Shown here one piece after another: positions 38,191-46,095 of a stretch of DNA of 64,000 bases (position 1 is the stretch's first letter; each line of letters starts with the position of its first letter). The notes beneath the pieces were generated by a model. It searched no databases and was not told the origin of the DNA. It saw only the letters and a program-made list of their open reading frames with translations. A program made the position numbers and the translations under genes. This DNA is from Nocardioides deserti (lineage in GTDB: Bacteria > Actinomycetota > Actinomycetes > Propionibacteriales > Nocardioidaceae): the NCBI RefSeq assembly GCF_014266025.1, contig NZ_JACMYC010000002.1, positions 248,001 to 312,000 of the forward strand, given 5' to 3'.

Positions 38191-39458
38191 TGTGGCGCCA
38201 CCGGGCGCGCCCGCGCCCCGACTGGGAGCGCATCGTCACCGAGCAGGGGCTGGTCTACCCGACGACGGCCACGTCGGACGGCACGACGGTGCCGTACTGG
38301 AACGAGTCCGCGTGGTACGAGCTCACGATGGACGAGGTCGAGATGCTCGAGGCCGCGACCGAGGAGCTCTGGGCGATGTGCGTCGACGCGGCCGGGCACA
38401 TGGCCGCGACGATGACCGACGAGCGGCTCGGCCTGCCGCCGGGCACGCTCGGGCTGGTGCGGGAGTCGATCGCACGCAACGACCCGGCGATCTACGCCCG
38501 CTTCGACCTCGCCTACGGCGCCGACGGGTCGGTGAAGATGCTCGAGGTCAACGGCGACACCGCCACCGGGCTCGTCGAGACCGGCGTCGCGCAGTGGCGG
38601 TGGGTCGAGGACGTGATGTCCGACGTCGACCAGTGGAACAGCGTCCACGACCGGCTGGTCAACGCCTGGCGCCGGCTGCTGAACTTCGGCGCCCTCGGCG
38701 ACGGCAAGGTGCACTTCCTCTTCGACCTCGGCGACGAGGGCTCCTACGACGGCGGCGAGATGGAGATGACCGTCGCCTACCTCGTGGACTGCGCGGTGCA
38801 GGCCGGCGTCAACGCCTATGCCCAGCCGATCGCGGAGGTCGGGTGGAACCCCGACGCCCGCGAGTTCCGCGACGCCCACGACCAGCCGATCCGCACGGCG
38901 TTCAAGCTCTACCCCTGGGAGCAGATGCTCGGCGAGGAGTTCGGCCGGCTGATCGTCGACGGCGCCGAGCGGCAGCCGGTGCGCTGGTTCGAGCCGCCGT
39001 GGAAGGTGCTGCTCTCCACCAAGGCGATCCTGCCGGTGCTGTGGGAGCGCAACCCCGGCCACCGGCTCCTGCTGCCGGCCTGGTTCGACGAGCCGCGCGA
39101 CCTCGACGAATGGGTGGCCAAGCCGCTGCACGGCCGCGAGGGCGACAACATCCGCATCCACCTCGCCGACGGATCCGAGACCCGGATGCCCGGTGTGTAC
39201 GGCGACGAGGGCTGGGTCTACCAGGGCTACACCCAGCTGCCGGTCTTCGAGGGCAACCACGTGGTGCTCGGCTCGTGGATCGTCGACGGCCAGGCCGCCG
39301 GCATGATCGTCCGCGAGTCCGACGGCCCGGTCACCGACTACTTCAGCCGGGTCGTCCCGCACGCGATCAGCGACGCGCTCTCCCCCGACGACGCCCAGGT
39401 CCAGGCCTGGATCCTCGACCGGGTCGCCGCCGACGCGCCGCGGCTGCCGCCGCGCTGA
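38190..39458 (+). CDS. Glutathionylspermidine synthase-like ATP-grasp ligase
   Basis: A 422-residue ATP-grasp C-N ligase. It begins RPDWERIVTEQGLVYPT and shows YWNESAWYELTMDEVEMLEAATEEL, the metal-binding KMLEVNGDTATGLVETGVAQW near 120, KVLLSTKAILPVLWERNPGH near 285, AKPLHGREGDNIRI near 320 and VLGSWIVDGQAAGMIVRESDGPVTDYFSR. It makes an amide bond with an unknown amine and peptide partner; Actinobacteria lack glutathione, so glutathionylspermidine is unlikely. It ends the three-gene operon. Start ATG at 38190 overlaps the DUF350 stop. Confidence 0.87.
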   Translation: MWRHRARPRPDWERIVTEQGLVYPTTATSDGTTVPYWNESAWYELTMDEVEMLEAATEELWAMCVDAAGHMAATMTDERLGLPPGTLGLVRESIARNDPAIYARFDLAYGADGSVKMLEVNGDTATGLVETGVAQWRWVEDVMSDVDQWNSVHDRLVNAWRRLLNFGALGDGKVHFLFDLGDEGSYDGGEMEMTVAYLVDCAVQAGVNAYAQPIAEVGWNPDAREFRDAHDQPIRTAFKLYPWEQMLGEEFGRLIVDGAERQPVRWFEPPWKVLLSTKAILPVLWERNPGHRLLLPAWFDEPRDLDEWVAKPLHGREGDNIRIHLADGSETRMPGVYGDEGWVYQGYTQLPVFEGNHVVLGSWIVDGQAAGMIVRESDGPVTDYFSRVVPHAISDALSPDDAQVQAWILDRVAADAPRLPPR

Positions 39459-39476
39459 GGCGGGGCCGGCGCGTCC

Positions 39477-40502
39477 TCAGGCGGGCGCGCCCAGGGTGGC
39501 CGCGAGCCGGGTCCGGGACGTGATGCCGAGCTTGCGGTAGACGTGGGAGAGGTGCCACTCGACGGCCTTGACGGTCACGACGAGCTCCTCGGCGATCTGG
39601 CGGTTGGTGAGGCCGTCGGCGGCGAGGCCGGCCACCCTTCGCTCGGAGGCGGTGAGCGCGGCGAGCGCCTCGGACTGCACCCGGCGCGGCCGCTCGCCGA
39701 ACCGCTCGAGCAGGCGGCGTACCCGCCCCTGCAGCGGCCACAGCTCCTGCCGTCCGGCGTACTCCTCCGCGCTGCGCAGCAGCGCCAGCGCCTCTCCCGG
39801 GCCGGCGGGGCTGCCGGCGCCGGCGCCGGGGGTGAGGAGGAGCAGCCCGGCGAGGTCGGTGTCGAGCTGGGCGGCCAGCCGCTCGGCAGGCAGCCCGTCC
39901 GCGGTCGCGTCGGCGAGGGTGGCGCGGGCGCGGCGGAGCAGCGCGGTGCGGTGGGCGCCGGAGTCGGCGGTGGCGAGGGTGCGCAGCGCGCCGGCCACGG
40001 CGTACGGCGAGCCGGAGGCCTCCGCGACCACGAGGTGCTCGCGGGCGAGGTCGGCGCCCTCGCGGAACCGGCCCGTGCGGACCAGCGCCAACGCCGCGCC
40101 CGCCCGCCACGGCACCTCGAGGACGTGCTCGGGCGACGGGTCGGCCTCGACGAGCACCGCCCCTGCCGCGAGGAAGCCCTCCAGTGCCGACTCCGCGTCG
40201 CCGAGCGCGGCCGAGACCTCGGCGCGCGCGTGCAGCGCGAAGGCGGCGACGTCGCCCGGGCTCGCGGTCGACTCCGCCAGCCGGTCGCTCAGCCCGACCG
40301 CGTCGGCCAGGTCGCCCCGCGCGAGCCGGCAGTCGACCGCGGCGGCGGCCGCCCGCACCCCGTCGCGGTCGCCGAGCCCCTGTCCGCGCAGCCGGGTCAG
40401 CGCCGAGAGCGCCTCCACGACCCGCCCCGCGCGGACCAGGGCGGTCACCTCGTCGACCGGTCCGTCCACGGCGCTGGTCAGGTGTTCTGCGGACGGAGGC
40501 AC
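39477..40502 (-). CDS. LuxR-family regulator with TPR-like N-terminus
   Basis: A 341-residue regulator. The first 270 residues are helical, Ala/Leu-rich repeats like TPR units (about 35-residue helix pairs); there is no AAA or NACHT ATPase as in full-length LAL regulators. The C-terminal LuxR helix-turn-helix is LTASERRVAGLAADGLTNRQIAEELVVTVKAVEWHLSHVYRKLGI. The start GTG at 40502 (VPPSAEHL) is chosen because TAGGGT ends seven bases before it; an in-frame GTG at 40511 would lie inside the box. It stands alone. Target genes unknown. Confidence 0.83.
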   Translation of the reverse strand: MPPSAEHLTSAVDGPVDEVTALVRAGRVVEALSALTRLRGQGLGDRDGVRAAAAAVDCRLARGDLADAVGLSDRLAESTASPGDVAAFALHARAEVSAALGDAESALEGFLAAGAVLVEADPSPEHVLEVPWRAGAALALVRTGRFREGADLAREHLVVAEASGSPYAVAGALRTLATADSGAHRTALLRRARATLADATADGLPAERLAAQLDTDLAGLLLLTPGAGAGSPAGPGEALALLRSAEEYAGRQELWPLQGRVRRLLERFGERPRRVQSEALAALTASERRVAGLAADGLTNRQIAEELVVTVKAVEWHLSHVYRKLGITSRTRLAATLGAPA

Positions 40503-40509
40503 GGCGGCC

Positions 40510-40515
40510 ACCCTA
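40510..40515 (-). promoter_or_regulatory. -10 box of the LuxR-family gene, leaderless
   Basis: On the minus strand TAGGGT is followed by seven bases and GTG at 40502. An in-frame GTG at 40511 overlaps the box, so it is not likely the start. Confidence 0.5.
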
Positions 40516-41160
40516 GGAAGCGAGCCCTCCTCGCGTGCCCGGTTCGCGCGACATCGCCGCGGGTGGTCCAGCCAGGTGCAGGTCGGCGTCGCGACCGAGG
40601 AAGGCCAGCAGCTGCACGGCGTACGTCGCGTCGTCGGCGACGGGCCGCACCGGCCCGAAGCGCACCCCCCGGTCCGCGGGGTCGACGACCACCCCGGCCA
40701 CTGCGAGCAGCCCGCGCGCCAGGTCGTCGGGCACGGGGCGACCGCGACCGGTCGCGCGGCCGACGTCCCAGGCGTGGACGGTGATCTCGAGCGCGGCCGC
40801 CGCGACCAGCACCGGCCCGGCGAGGCCGGCGTCGCCGACGGCGACCGAGCTCCGGGCCGACCCGCCGCGACTGGTGGCGGCGGCGCGGGTCCAGGCGGCG
40901 AGCAGCGCGCAGGCCTTCTCGCGCAGCGCGTCGACCCGGGTCCGCGTGGGCGGCGGCGGGTCGACCCGGACGACGCCGCTAGCCGCCTCGGTGAACGCGT
41001 CGAGCGCGTCCTCCATGTGCGCCAGCAGCGCCCGCAGGGTCCACGCGATGCACGGCGTCCGCCGGTCGAGGTCGGCCTCGGTGACGTCGGCGAGGGCGCC
41101 CCGGGCGTAGGCCAGGGACCGGTCGAGCAGCTCGACGGCGCCGTCGAGCGCCCGGGTCAT
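40513..41160 (-). CDS. TIGR03086-like mycothiol-dependent enzyme fold (MDMPI N-terminal type)
   Basis: A 215-residue protein of the mycothiol-dependent maleylpyruvate isomerase fold: LDRSLAYARGALADVTEADLDRRTPCIAWTLRALLAHMEDALDAF carries the first metal-type His, and LEITVHAWDVGRATGRGRPVP the second. Proteins of this fold transfer or isomerise mycothiol-linked substrates, but many have no known role. Its ATG overlaps the sigma-factor stop by four bases, so it is translated with the sigma factor and could be its regulator or target. Confidence 0.85.
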   Translation of the reverse strand: MTRALDGAVELLDRSLAYARGALADVTEADLDRRTPCIAWTLRALLAHMEDALDAFTEAASGVVRVDPPPPTRTRVDALREKACALLAAWTRAAATSRGGSARSSVAVGDAGLAGPVLVAAAALEITVHAWDVGRATGRGRPVPDDLARGLLAVAGVVVDPADRGVRFGPVRPVADDATYAVQLLAFLGRDADLHLAGPPAAMSREPGTRGGLAS

Positions 41161-42179
41161 GGCGCGGGCTGGTCGTCGGGGTGGGTGGCCTCGGGCCGGT
41201 GGTCGGCGGGCAGCCGGTCGGGCAGGCCGAACGTCGCGAACAGCCGGGCGTCGAAGAACGCCGTCACGTGCCGCACCTTGTCGTCCTCCAGCTCGATGAC
41301 CTGCAGCTGGAAGGGGGTGAAGTCGCCCTCGGGCGTGCGCATGTAGAGGCCGTACGCCGGCTGCCCGTTGGCCCAGGTGGCGAGCATCGGCATGTCGTGC
41401 TGGCCGCCGGGGCACTCGTTGCCGATCAGCCAGCCGATGTTCGTCGCGCCCTTGAACCAGCTGGTGAACGGCGGCATGTCCCAGGTCGCCTCGGCGGTCA
41501 GCATCGAGACGATCGCGCCGACGTCCTTTCGCCAGAACGCGTCGACGTACCGCTCCAGCAGCTGCTGCTGCGCCTCGGTCAGGTCCGGCTCGACGGTGTC
41601 CTCGGTCAGTCCGCGGTCCTTCATCTGCGCGTGCGCGCGCTGGAGCGCGGAGTTGACCGCGGCGACGGTCGTGTCGAGCGCCTCGGCGACCTCGGCGGCC
41701 GACCACCGCAGCACGTCGCGGAGGATCAGCACCGCCCGCTGCTTGGCCGGCAGGTGCTGGAGCGCGGCGACGAAGGCGAGCCGGATCGAGTCCCGCTCGG
41801 CGACGACGACGGCGGCGTCCGGCACCGGCTCGAGCCAGGCGATCTCGTGGTCGGTCTCGAGCGCCTCGCCGGCCATCTGGTCGGAGGTGCCGAGCCCCGC
41901 GGGCAGCGGGCGTCGCGGCCGGCCCTCGAGGTTGGTGAGGCACACGTTCGTGGCGATCCGGTAGAGCCAGGTGCGCACCGAGCTGCGGCCCTGGAAGTCC
42001 GCCGAGGCCTTCCAGGCGCGCAGGAACGTCTCCTGGACGAGGTCCTCGGCCTCGTGCACCGAGCCGCTCATCCGGTAGCAGTGCGCCAGCAGCTCGCGCT
42101 GGTAGCGCTCGGTGAGCGTCGGGAAGTCGCTCAGCTCGGGGTTGCTCGTCGTTGCTGCCGTCACGGTCGTCGCCGTCAT
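41157..42179 (-). CDS. ECF RNA polymerase sigma factor with SnoaL-like C-terminal domain
   Basis: A 340-residue ECF sigma factor. Region 2 is ELLAHCYRMSGSVHEAEDLVQETFLRAWKASADFQGRSSVRTWLYRIATNVCLT, region 4 is LPAKQRAVLILRDVLRWSAAEVAEALDTTVAAVNSALQRAHAQM. The C-terminal 130 residues are a SnoaL/NTF2-like domain (LLERYVDAFWRKDVGAIVSMLTAEATWDMPP), a form (TIGR02960-like) in which the extra domain may regulate the sigma factor in the absence of an anti-sigma gene. ATG at 42179 is chosen because GGAGG stands eight bases upstream; a GTG at 42194 is in the same frame. Confidence 0.9.
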   Translation of the reverse strand: MTATTVTAATTSNPELSDFPTLTERYQRELLAHCYRMSGSVHEAEDLVQETFLRAWKASADFQGRSSVRTWLYRIATNVCLTNLEGRPRRPLPAGLGTSDQMAGEALETDHEIAWLEPVPDAAVVVAERDSIRLAFVAALQHLPAKQRAVLILRDVLRWSAAEVAEALDTTVAAVNSALQRAHAQMKDRGLTEDTVEPDLTEAQQQLLERYVDAFWRKDVGAIVSMLTAEATWDMPPFTSWFKGATNIGWLIGNECPGGQHDMPMLATWANGQPAYGLYMRTPEGDFTPFQLQVIELEDDKVRHVTAFFDARLFATFGLPDRLPADHRPEATHPDDQPAP

Positions 42180-42239
42180 GCCCTCTGCCTCCACCTCGGT
42201 CAGTCTGCTCCGCTCACTGACCGGCGTCGAGGGGAGAAC

Positions 42240-43838
42240 TCATCGGTGTGCGCGCAGGTGCTCCTCGACGAGCTCGAGCGCACGTCGGGCGGCGGGCTCG
42301 GCGAGGGCCCGGTCGGCGGGGACCAGGCCGACGCGGGTACGCCGGTCCAGCAGGTCGTCGACGTCCGCCGCCCCCTCGTGGGTCACCCCGAAGACCAGCT
42401 CGGCCAGCGTGACCGGGACACCCTCGGCGACCGGCGCGAGCAGCCCGGCCTCGTCGAGGCCGGTGACCTCGACGGCGTTGCCGAGGACCAGCGCGGCGTC
42501 GGTGCCGAACCGGCGCACGAGCCGCTCGGGCTGCTCGAGCGCCGCCAGCGTCGGGCGGGACGCGGCACCGAGCAGCGGGAGGGAGCGGGTGCGGCAGGGC
42601 CCGGCGGCCAGGCCGGCGGTCGCCGGGAGCGCGAGGGCGGCGTCGACGGCGTCCTGCGCCATCCGGCGGTACGTCGTCAGCTTGCCGCCGACCACCGTCA
42701 CCAGGCCGTCGCGCCCGACGAGCACGGCGTGCTTGCGGGACAGGTCCGCGGTCGAGCCACCGCCCGGCCCGTCCGGCCCGCCGGACTCCAGCAGCGGGCG
42801 GAGCCCGGCGAACGCGCCGACCACGTCGGCGCGGTGCAGCTGGCGGGCGAAGCACGCGGACACCACGTCGAGGAGGAACCCGATCTCCGGCTCGGTCGGC
42901 TCCGGCACGTCCGGGACCGGGCCGGTGACCGGCTCGTCGGTGAGGCCGACGTACACCGTCCCGTCGGGCTGGGGCAGCACCAGCACGAACCGGTTGGTCT
43001 CGCCCGGCACCGGCGCGAAGACCGAGACCTGGAGCCCCGGCAGCGCGTCGGCGCGCAGCACCAGGTGGGTGCCGCGGCTGGGACGCAGCGTGACGTCGTC
43101 GGCGAGCTCGCCGGCCCACACGCCGGCGGCGTTGACGACCGCCCGGGCACGGACCGTCGTCGTGGCGCCCGTGAGCTCGTCGCGGAGCAGCACCTCGGTG
43201 CCGCCGTTCGCCGGCTGGGTCGAGAGGACGCGTGCGCGGGTCCGGACGGAGGCGCCGTACGCCGCCGCGGTGCGCGCCACGGTCGTCACCAGGCGGGCGT
43301 CGTCCTCGAGCCGGCCGTCCCAGCTCAGCATCCCGCCGCGCAGGCCGGCGGGCCGCAGCGCAGGGGCGAGCGCGAGCGTCTCGGTGGCCGACAGGCGACG
43401 GGGCCGCGGGAGCGTCTCGGCGTGGGTGCGCGCGCCGCGGCGGAGCGCGTCGCCGGCGCGCAGGCCTACGGCGGTGAGCGCGGCCTGGGCGCGGGTGACG
43501 CTGCTGGTCAGCGGCACGACGACCGGCATCGGCCGGGTCAGGTGGGGTGCGGTGACCTCCATCAGCACGCCGCGCTCGACCGCGCTCTCGTGGGCGACAC
43601 CGACCTGGCCCTTGGCGAGGTAGCGGAGGCCGCCGTGGACCAGCTTCGAGCTCCACCGCGACGTGCCGAAGGCGAGGTCGTGGGCGTCGACGGCCAGCAC
43701 GGACAGGCCGCGGGTGACCGCGTCGAGCGCCACGCCGGCGCCGGTGATGCCCAGCCCCACCACCAGGAGGTCGACCTCGCCCGGAGCGTCCGCCAGGCCC
43801 GGGGTGATCCGCTCCGTCCTCTGCTCGGGCGCGGTCAC
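42240..43838 (-). CDS. glpD: Glycerol-3-phosphate dehydrogenase (FAD), GlpD
   Basis: A 532-residue FAD enzyme oxidising glycerol-3-phosphate to dihydroxyacetone phosphate at the membrane. Motifs: VDLLVVGLGITGAGVALDAVTRGL (Rossmann), the family signature FGTSRWSSKLVHGGLRYLAKG, DGRLEDDARLVTTVARTAAAYGA, NAAGVWAGELAD, SRGTHLVLRAD, and VVGGKLTTYRRMAQDAVD. The C-terminal cap (about 400-532) is the usual one. The GTG overlaps the TetR stop by four bases. In Mycobacterium tuberculosis the orthologous arrangement is Rv2249c. Confidence 0.93.
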   Translation of the reverse strand: MTAPEQRTERITPGLADAPGEVDLLVVGLGITGAGVALDAVTRGLSVLAVDAHDLAFGTSRWSSKLVHGGLRYLAKGQVGVAHESAVERGVLMEVTAPHLTRPMPVVVPLTSSVTRAQAALTAVGLRAGDALRRGARTHAETLPRPRRLSATETLALAPALRPAGLRGGMLSWDGRLEDDARLVTTVARTAAAYGASVRTRARVLSTQPANGGTEVLLRDELTGATTTVRARAVVNAAGVWAGELADDVTLRPSRGTHLVLRADALPGLQVSVFAPVPGETNRFVLVLPQPDGTVYVGLTDEPVTGPVPDVPEPTEPEIGFLLDVVSACFARQLHRADVVGAFAGLRPLLESGGPDGPGGGSTADLSRKHAVLVGRDGLVTVVGGKLTTYRRMAQDAVDAALALPATAGLAAGPCRTRSLPLLGAASRPTLAALEQPERLVRRFGTDAALVLGNAVEVTGLDEAGLLAPVAEGVPVTLAELVFGVTHEGAADVDDLLDRRTRVGLVPADRALAEPAARRALELVEEHLRAHR

Positions 43839-44452
43839 GGCTGCAGCGTCCGGGTGAGCACGACGCGCATCTCGGCCTCGAGCGCCTCCTCGGAGACGTC
43901 GTCGTCGACCATCGTGTGCGCGGAGAGGACGAAGCCGTGGGCGGAGAGCACGAGCCCCCGCGCCATCGCGGCGGGGTCGCCGGCGCGCACGTCGCCGGAG
44001 GCCTGGGCGTCGCGCAGCGCCTGTTCCACCAGCTCGAGGATGAGCTGCTGGGAGCGGCCGCGCCGGTCCAGGAGGTAGGGGAGGATCAGCTCGGGGTCGA
44101 GCTCGACGATCCGCACGAACAGCTCGTTGCCGCGCAGCACCTTGACCGTGCGCACCAGCGTGTCGACCAGCCGCTCGACGACCGGCTTCTCCGCGGCCGG
44201 TCGAGCCGACCCGTCGTCGGTCTCGGCGGCAACCACGACCTCGGTCCACTCGCGGGTCATCAGGTCGGCGAGCAGCTGCCGCATGTCGGACCAGGTCCGG
44301 TAGATCGTCATCCGGGAGACCCCGGCGCGGCGGGCGACCTCGGTGAGCGTCGTGCGCCGCCAGCCGAGGTCGAGGATGCAGGCCCGCGCCGCGTCGAGGT
44401 ACGCGTCGCGAGGTCCGCCGGTCTCGGCACCGTTGTGACGAAGTGACGTCAT
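43835..44452 (-). CDS. TetR family regulator of the glpD locus
   Basis: A 205-residue TetR regulator. The N-terminal HTH is CILDLGWRRTTLTEVARRAGVSRMTIYRTWSDM, followed by a helical ligand domain. It is transcribed with glpD and lies 17 bases from the start of the divergent flavoprotein gene. TACACT stands seven bases before the ATG, so the transcript is likely leaderless, and a palindrome covers the start. A lipid or glycerol metabolite is a plausible ligand. Confidence 0.88.
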   Translation of the reverse strand: MTSLRHNGAETGGPRDAYLDAARACILDLGWRRTTLTEVARRAGVSRMTIYRTWSDMRQLLADLMTREWTEVVVAAETDDGSARPAAEKPVVERLVDTLVRTVKVLRGNELFVRIVELDPELILPYLLDRRGRSQQLILELVEQALRDAQASGDVRAGDPAAMARGLVLSAHGFVLSAHTMVDDDVSEEALEAEMRVVLTRTLQP

Positions 44453-44465
44453 ATGTCACAGTGTA
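44443..44465. promoter_or_regulatory. Divergent promoter and palindromic operator between tetR and the flavoprotein
   Basis: GTGAC and GTCAC (44443-44447 and 44455-44459) are inverted around GTCATAT, and the TetR ATG sits within. TACACT (44460-44465, minus strand) is the -10 of tetR, seven bases before its ATG. On the plus strand CAGTGT lies five bases before the flavoprotein ATG, a weak counterpart. Both genes could be shut by one bound dimer. Confidence 0.6.
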
Positions 44466-44469
44466 ACGC

Positions 44470-46095
44470 ATGACGCACGACACCCCCGCGATCGCGACGC
44501 CTGCGGTCGAGCTGCCTGCGGTCGAGATGCACCCCAGCCGGTGGGGCGACCCCGCCCGCGCCGCCGACCTGCCCGCGTCGGCCCGCGGCCTGGTCGAGGC
44601 GGTCTTCGGCATCGACGAGCAGCCCGCCGTCGCCGCCGTGGTCGTCCCGCCGTCCGCGCTGGGGCCGACGGTCGTCGACGCGCTGCGGGAGGCCGTGGGG
44701 GCGGAGCACGTGCTGCTCGACGACGCCACCCGGCGCCTGCGCACGCGCGGGAAGTCCACGCCCGACCTGCTGCGCCAGCGGGCCGGAGACCTCTCCGACG
44801 CGCCCGACGCCGTCGTACGCCCCGCCGACCACGAGCAGGTCGCCGCCGTCCTCGCCCTCGCGGTCGAGCACCACCTCGCGGTCGTGCCGTTCGGCGGTGG
44901 GACGTCGGTGACGGGCGGGCTGGCGGCGCGCCGCGAAGGGTACGCCGGCCTGGTCTCGCTCGACCTCGTCCGGATGAAGCGGCTGCTCGCGGTCGACCAC
45001 ACCTCGATGACCGCCACCCTCGAGCCCGGCCTGCGCGGGCCGGAGGCCGAGGCGCTCCTGTCCGCGGAGGGGCTGGTGCTGGGCCACTACCCGCAGTCGT
45101 TCGAGCACGCGACGATCGGCGGCTTCGCGGCCACGCGGTCGAGCGGGCAGTCGAGCGCGGGGTACGGGCGCTTCGATGCCCTCGTCGTCGGGCTGCGCGT
45201 CGCCACGCCGCGCGGCGAGCTGCGGCTCGGGTCGGCGCCGGCCAGCGCGGCCGGTCCGGACCTGCGGCAGCTGCTGCTCGGGTCCGAGGGCGCCTTCGGC
45301 GTGATCACCGAGGTGACGGTGCGGGTGCGGCGGCTGCCCGCCGAGAAGGTCTACGAGGGCTGGGGCTGGCCGTCGTTCACCGACGGCGCGGCTGCGATGC
45401 GGACGCTGGCGCAGGCGGGTCTGCTGCCGACCGTGCTGCGGCTCTCCGACGAGCACGAGACCGCGATCAACCTGGCCCGGCCCGACGCGATCGGAGCGGA
45501 GGGTGCGAGCGGCTGCCTGATGGTCGTCGGGCACGAGGGCGAGCCCGAGCTGGTCGCCGCGCGGCGGACCGCGGTCGCGTCGGTGCTGACCGGTCTCGGC
45601 GGGATGCCGCTGGGGGAGGAGCCGGGCCGGGCGTGGGCGCACGGGCGGTTCGACGCGCCGTACCTCCGCGACTCGATGCTCGACGTCGGCGTCCTCGTCG
45701 AGACGCTGGAGACGGCGACGTTCTGGTCGCGGGTGCCGGCGCTGTACGACGCGGTGCGGGCCGCGCTGGTCGACGCGCTCGCCAGCGAGGGGCAGGGTCC
45801 GTGCCTGGTGCTGTGCCACATCAGCCACGTCTACGAGACCGGCTGCTCGCTCTACTTCACCGTCGCGGCGGCCGGGGGCTCGCGCTCGCTGGAGCGCTGG
45901 CAGGTCGCCAAGACCGCCGCGAGCGACGCGATCGCCGCCGCCGGCGCGACCATCACCCACCACCACGCGGTGGGCACCGACCACCGGCCGTGGCTGCCCG
46001 CCGAGATCGGCGACCTCGGCGTCGGCGTGCTGCGCGCGGTCAAGGCCGAGCTCGACCCGACCGGGGTCCTCAACCCGGGAGTGCTGGTCCCGTGA
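44470..46095 (+). CDS. FAD-linked oxidase family protein, alkyl-DHAP-synthase-like
   Basis: A 541-residue flavoprotein of the VAO/alkylglycerone-phosphate synthase type. Residues about 110-290 are the FAD-binding PCMH domain: RPADHEQVAAVLALAVEHHLAVVPFGGGTSVTGGL, TATLEPGLRGPEAEALLSAEGLVLGHYPQSFEHATIGGFAATRSSGQSSAGYG. The C-terminal part has CLVLCHISHVYETGCSLYFTVA and the family's TITHHHAVGTDHRPWLP. Such enzymes exchange an acyl chain for a fatty alcohol on DHAP or oxidise a related substrate. The lipid kinase that follows overlaps it by four bases. In M. tuberculosis the same position is Rv2251. Confidence 0.88.
   Translation: MTHDTPAIATPAVELPAVEMHPSRWGDPARAADLPASARGLVEAVFGIDEQPAVAAVVVPPSALGPTVVDALREAVGAEHVLLDDATRRLRTRGKSTPDLLRQRAGDLSDAPDAVVRPADHEQVAAVLALAVEHHLAVVPFGGGTSVTGGLAARREGYAGLVSLDLVRMKRLLAVDHTSMTATLEPGLRGPEAEALLSAEGLVLGHYPQSFEHATIGGFAATRSSGQSSAGYGRFDALVVGLRVATPRGELRLGSAPASAAGPDLRQLLLGSEGAFGVITEVTVRVRRLPAEKVYEGWGWPSFTDGAAAMRTLAQAGLLPTVLRLSDEHETAINLARPDAIGAEGASGCLMVVGHEGEPELVAARRTAVASVLTGLGGMPLGEEPGRAWAHGRFDAPYLRDSMLDVGVLVETLETATFWSRVPALYDAVRAALVDALASEGQGPCLVLCHISHVYETGCSLYFTVAAAGGSRSLERWQVAKTAASDAIAAAGATITHHHAVGTDHRPWLPAEIGDLGVGVLRAVKAELDPTGVLNPGVLVP

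Noticed and set aside
42240..45017. A single 925-codon glpD frame.
   Set aside because: The part before 43838 reads through the TetR gene out of frame. GlpD homology begins at VTAPEQR, just where a GTG overlaps the TetR stop.
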